The position numbers and the translations under genes are program-made. 64,000 nt of DNA from Eledone cirrhosa (lineage: Eukaryota > Mollusca > Cephalopoda > Octopoda > Eledonidae): assembly GCA_964016885.1 (NCBI GenBank), contig OZ024741.1:34362027-34426026 (forward strand), in the 5' to 3' direction. Positions 61,101-64,000 of the stretch are shown one piece after another. The notes below the pieces were generated by a model. The model searched no databases. It saw nothing but the letters and a program-made list of their open reading frames with translations, and was not told the origin of the DNA. The stretch's first letter is position 1, and every line of letters starts with the position of its first letter.

Positions 61101-64000
61101 AGGTATGTTGTGTGAGGTGTAGTGTAGTAGGTCAAGGTATGTTGTGTGAGGTATAGTGTAGTAAGTGAAGGTATGTTGTGTGAGGTGTAGTGTAGTAGGT
61201 CAAGGTATGTTGTGTGAGGTGTAGTGTAGTAAGTCAAGGTATGTTGTGTGAGGTGTAGTGTAGTAAGTGAAGGTATGTTGTGTGAGGTGTAGTAAGTCAA
61301 GGTATGTTGTGTGAGGGGTAGTGTAGTAAGTCAAGGTATGTTGTGTGAGGTGTAGTGTAGTAAGTGAAGGTATGTTGTGTGAGGTGTAGTGTAGTAAGTC
61401 AAGGTATGTTGTGTGAGGTGTAGTGTAGTAAGTGAAGGTATGTTGTGTGAGGTGTAGTGTAGTAAGTCAAGGTATGTTGTGTGAGGTGTAGTGTAGTAAG
61501 TCAAGGTATGTTGTGTGAGGTGTAGTGTAGTAAGTCAAGGTATGTTGTGTGAGGTGTAGTGTAGTAAGTGAAGGTATGTTGTGTGAGGTGTAGTGTAGTA
61601 AGTCAAGGTATGTTGTGTGAGGTGTAGTGTAGTAAGTCAAGGTATGTTGTGTGAGGTGTAGTGTAGTAAGTGAAGGTATGTTGTGTGAGGTGTAGTGTAG
61701 TAAGTCAAGGTATGTTGTGTGAGGTGTAGTGTAGTAGGTCAAGGTATGTTGTGTGAGGTGTAGTGTAGTAAGTCAAGGTATGTTGTGTGAGGTGTAGTGT
61801 AGTAAGTGAAGGTATGTTGTGTGAGGTGTAGTGTAGTAAGTCAAGGTATGTTGTGTGAGGTGTAGTGTAGTAAGGTCAAGGTATGTTGTGTGAGGTGTAG
61901 TGTAGTAAGTCAAGGTATGTTGTGTGAGGTGTAGTGTAGTAGGTCAAGGTATGTTGTGTGAGGTGTAGTGTAGTAAGTCAAGGTATGTTGTGTGAGGTGT
62001 AGTGTAGTAAGTCAAGGTATGTTGTGTGAGGTGTAGTGTAGTAAGTCAAGGTATGTTGTGTGAGGTGTAGTGTAGTAAGTGAAGGTATGTTGTGTGAGGT
62101 GTAGTGTAGTAAGTCAAGGTATGTTGTGTGAGGTGTAGTGTAGTAAGTGAAGGTATGTTGTGTGAGGTGTAGTGTAGTAAGTCAAGGTATGTTGTGTGAG
62201 GTGTAGTGTAGTAAGTCAAGGTATGTTGTGTGAGGTGTAGTGTAGTAAGTCAAGGTATGTTGTGTGAGGTGTAGTGTAGTAAGTGAAGGTATGTTGTGTG
62301 AGGTGTAGTGTAGTAAGTCAAGGTATGTTGTGTGAGGTGTAGTGTAGTAAGTCAAGGTATGTTGTGTGAGGTGTAGTGTAGTAAGTGAAGGTCTGTTGTG
62401 TGAGGTGTAGTGTAGTAAGTCAAGGTATGTTGTGTGAGGTGTAGTGTAGTAGGTCAAGGTATGTTGTGTGAGGTGTAGTGTAGTAAGTCAAGGTATGTTG
62501 TGTGAGGTGTAGTGTAGTAAGTGAAGGTATGTTGTGTGAGGTGTAGTGTAGTAAGTCAAGGTATGTTGTGTGAGGTGTAGTGTAGTAGGTCAAGGTATGT
62601 TGTGTGAGGTGTAGTGTAGTAAGTCAAGGTATGTTGTGTGAGGTGTAGTGTAGTAGGTCAAGGTATGTTGTGTGAGGTGTAGTGTAGTAGGTCAAGGTAT
62701 GTTGTGTGAGGTGTAGTGTAGTAAGTCAAGGTATGTTGTGTGAGGTGTAGTGTAGTAAGTCAAGGTATGTTGTGTGAGGTGTAGTGTAGTAAGTGAAGGT
62801 ATGTTGTGTGAGGTGTAGTGTAGTAAGTCGAAGGTATGTTGTGTGAGGTGTAGTGTAGTAAGTCAAGGTATGTTGTGTGAGGTGTAGTGTAGTAGGTCAA
62901 GGTATGTTGTGTGAGGTGTAGTGTAGTAAGTCAAGGTATGTTGTGTGAGGTGTAGTGTAGTAAGTCAAGGTATGTTGTGTGAGGTGTAGTGTAGTAAGTG
63001 AAGGTATGTTGTGTGAGGTGTAGTGTAGTAAGTCAAGGTATGTTGTGTGAGGTGTGTGTAGTAAGTCAAGGTATGTTGTGTGAGGTGTAGTGGAGTAAGT
63101 GAAGGTATGTTGTGTGAGGTGTAGTGTAGTAGGTCAAGGTATGTTGTGTGAGGTGTAGTGTAGTAAGTCAAGGTATGTTGTGTGAGGTGTAGTGTAGTAA
63201 GTGAAGGTATGTTGTGTGAGGTGTAGTGTAGTAAGTCAAGGTATGTTGTGTGAGGTGTAGTGTAGTAAGTGAAGGTATGTTGTGTGAGGTGTAGTGTAGT
63301 AAGTCAAGGTATGTTGTGTGAGGTGTAGTGTAGTAAGTGAAGGTATGTTGTGTGAGGTGTAGTAAGTCAAGGTATGTTGTGTGAGGTGTAGTGTAGTAAG
63401 TCAAGATATGTTGTGTGAGGGTGTAGTAAGTGAAGGTATGTTGTGTGAGGTGTAGTGTAGTAGGTCAAGGTATGTTGTGTGAGGTGTAGTGTAGTAAGTG
63501 AAGGTATGTTGTGTGAGGTGTAGTGTAGTAAGTCAAGGTATGTTGTGTGAGGTGTAGTGTAGTAGGTCAAGGTATGTTGTGTGAGGTGTAGTGTAGTAAG
63601 TCAAGGTATGTTGTGTGAGGTGTAGTGTAGTAAGTCAAGGTATGTTGTGTGAGGTGTAGTGTAGTAAGTCAAGGTATGTTGTGTGAGGTGTAGTAAGTCA
63701 AGGTATGTTGTGTGAGGTGTAGTAAGTGAAGGTATGTTGTGTGAGGTGTAGTGTAGTAAGTCAAGGTATGTTGTGTGAGGTGTAGTGTAGTAAGTGAAGG
63801 TATGTTGTGTGAGGTGTAGTGTAGTAAGTCAAGGTATGTTGTGTGAGGTGTAGTGTAGTAAGTCAAGGTATGTTGTGTGAGGTGTAGTGTAGTAAGTCAA
63901 GGTATGTTGTGTGAGGTGTAGTGTAGTAAGTCAAGGTATGTTGTGTGAGGTGTAGTGTAGTAAGTCAAGGTATGTTGTGTGAGGTGTAGTGTAGTAAGTG
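52177..64000. repeat. Giant minisatellite, 34-bp and 29-bp units (>11.8 kb, runs off the window)
   Basis: The main unit is AAGTCAAGGTATGTTGTGTG plus AGGTGTAGTGTAGT (34 bp); 29-bp forms lack one GTGTA. Frequent variants: AAGTGAAGG, AGGTCAAGG, AAGGCAAGG. By length about 350 units. The first ~1.3 kb (52177-53510) contains a second unit type (ATGTGGTGGAGGTG, TCTGTGGTGGGGGTCTAG) not seen later. The minus strand has about one G per unit. Recurrent minus-strand open frames of 34-residue periodicity arise from 3 x 34 bp and end at frame slips, so they are not genes. Confidence 0.97.

Noticed and set aside
52190..63866. Many minus-strand frames with a 34-residue period (THNIPSLTTLHL type)
   Set aside because: They arise from three 34-bp units equalling 34 codons and break wherever a 29-bp unit occurs. 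No start, splice or domain support.

Overview
The window looks like nuclear DNA of a coleoid cephalopod, octopus-like. It is an AT-rich, repeat-dense animal genome with GT-AG introns. It carries many copies of the tRNA-headed SINEs typical of cephalopods (the module around the words TTTGCCTTTCATCC and GGGTCGATAAA, ending in an ATT-repeat tail), LINE 3' ends with (GAT)n or (ATT)n tails, and very long minisatellites. The species is not determined.

Only one protein-coding gene can be supported: the 3' part of a MIG-10/RIAM/lamellipodin (MRL) family gene on the + strand. Seven exons (22228-22387, 31448-31569, 32281-32355, 35708-35854, 37969-38079, 38329-38430, 41154-43700) join in frame into 1087 residues. 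These give most of a Ras-association domain, the linker, a PH domain and a long proline-rich tail with two Ena/VASP-type LPPPP sites. The RA exon starts mid-domain, so the first exons lie upstream, probably outside the window. Everything from about 1 to 22 kb is then probably intronic.

Layout: 0.25-0.8 kb, hairpin-bearing ~60-bp tandem repeats; 1.4-3.1 kb, nested SINEs and LINE tails; 3.3-17.7 kb, a giant 21/18-bp minisatellite that contains a 4,673-bp exact-looking duplication; 17.7-22 kb, decayed retroelement pieces and TTAA-flanked piggyBac-like MITEs; 22.2-43.7 kb, the MRL exons, with introns holding LINE fragments, a Helitron-like element, fold-back elements, Tc1/mariner remnants, a Penelope-like remnant and a candidate hammerhead ribozyme; 43.7-52.1 kb, 3' flank with SINE relics; 52.2-64 kb, a second giant minisatellite (34/29-bp units) running off the window end.

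The two giant arrays resemble each other in opposite orientation, and each has one strand almost free of G. The very long open frames across them are products of unit length and composition, not genes. The points most worth following are the hammerhead-like fold in intron 3, the inverted relationship of the two arrays, the recent kilobase-scale duplication inside the first array, and SINEs found at the same position in two copies of a LINE 3' UTR.
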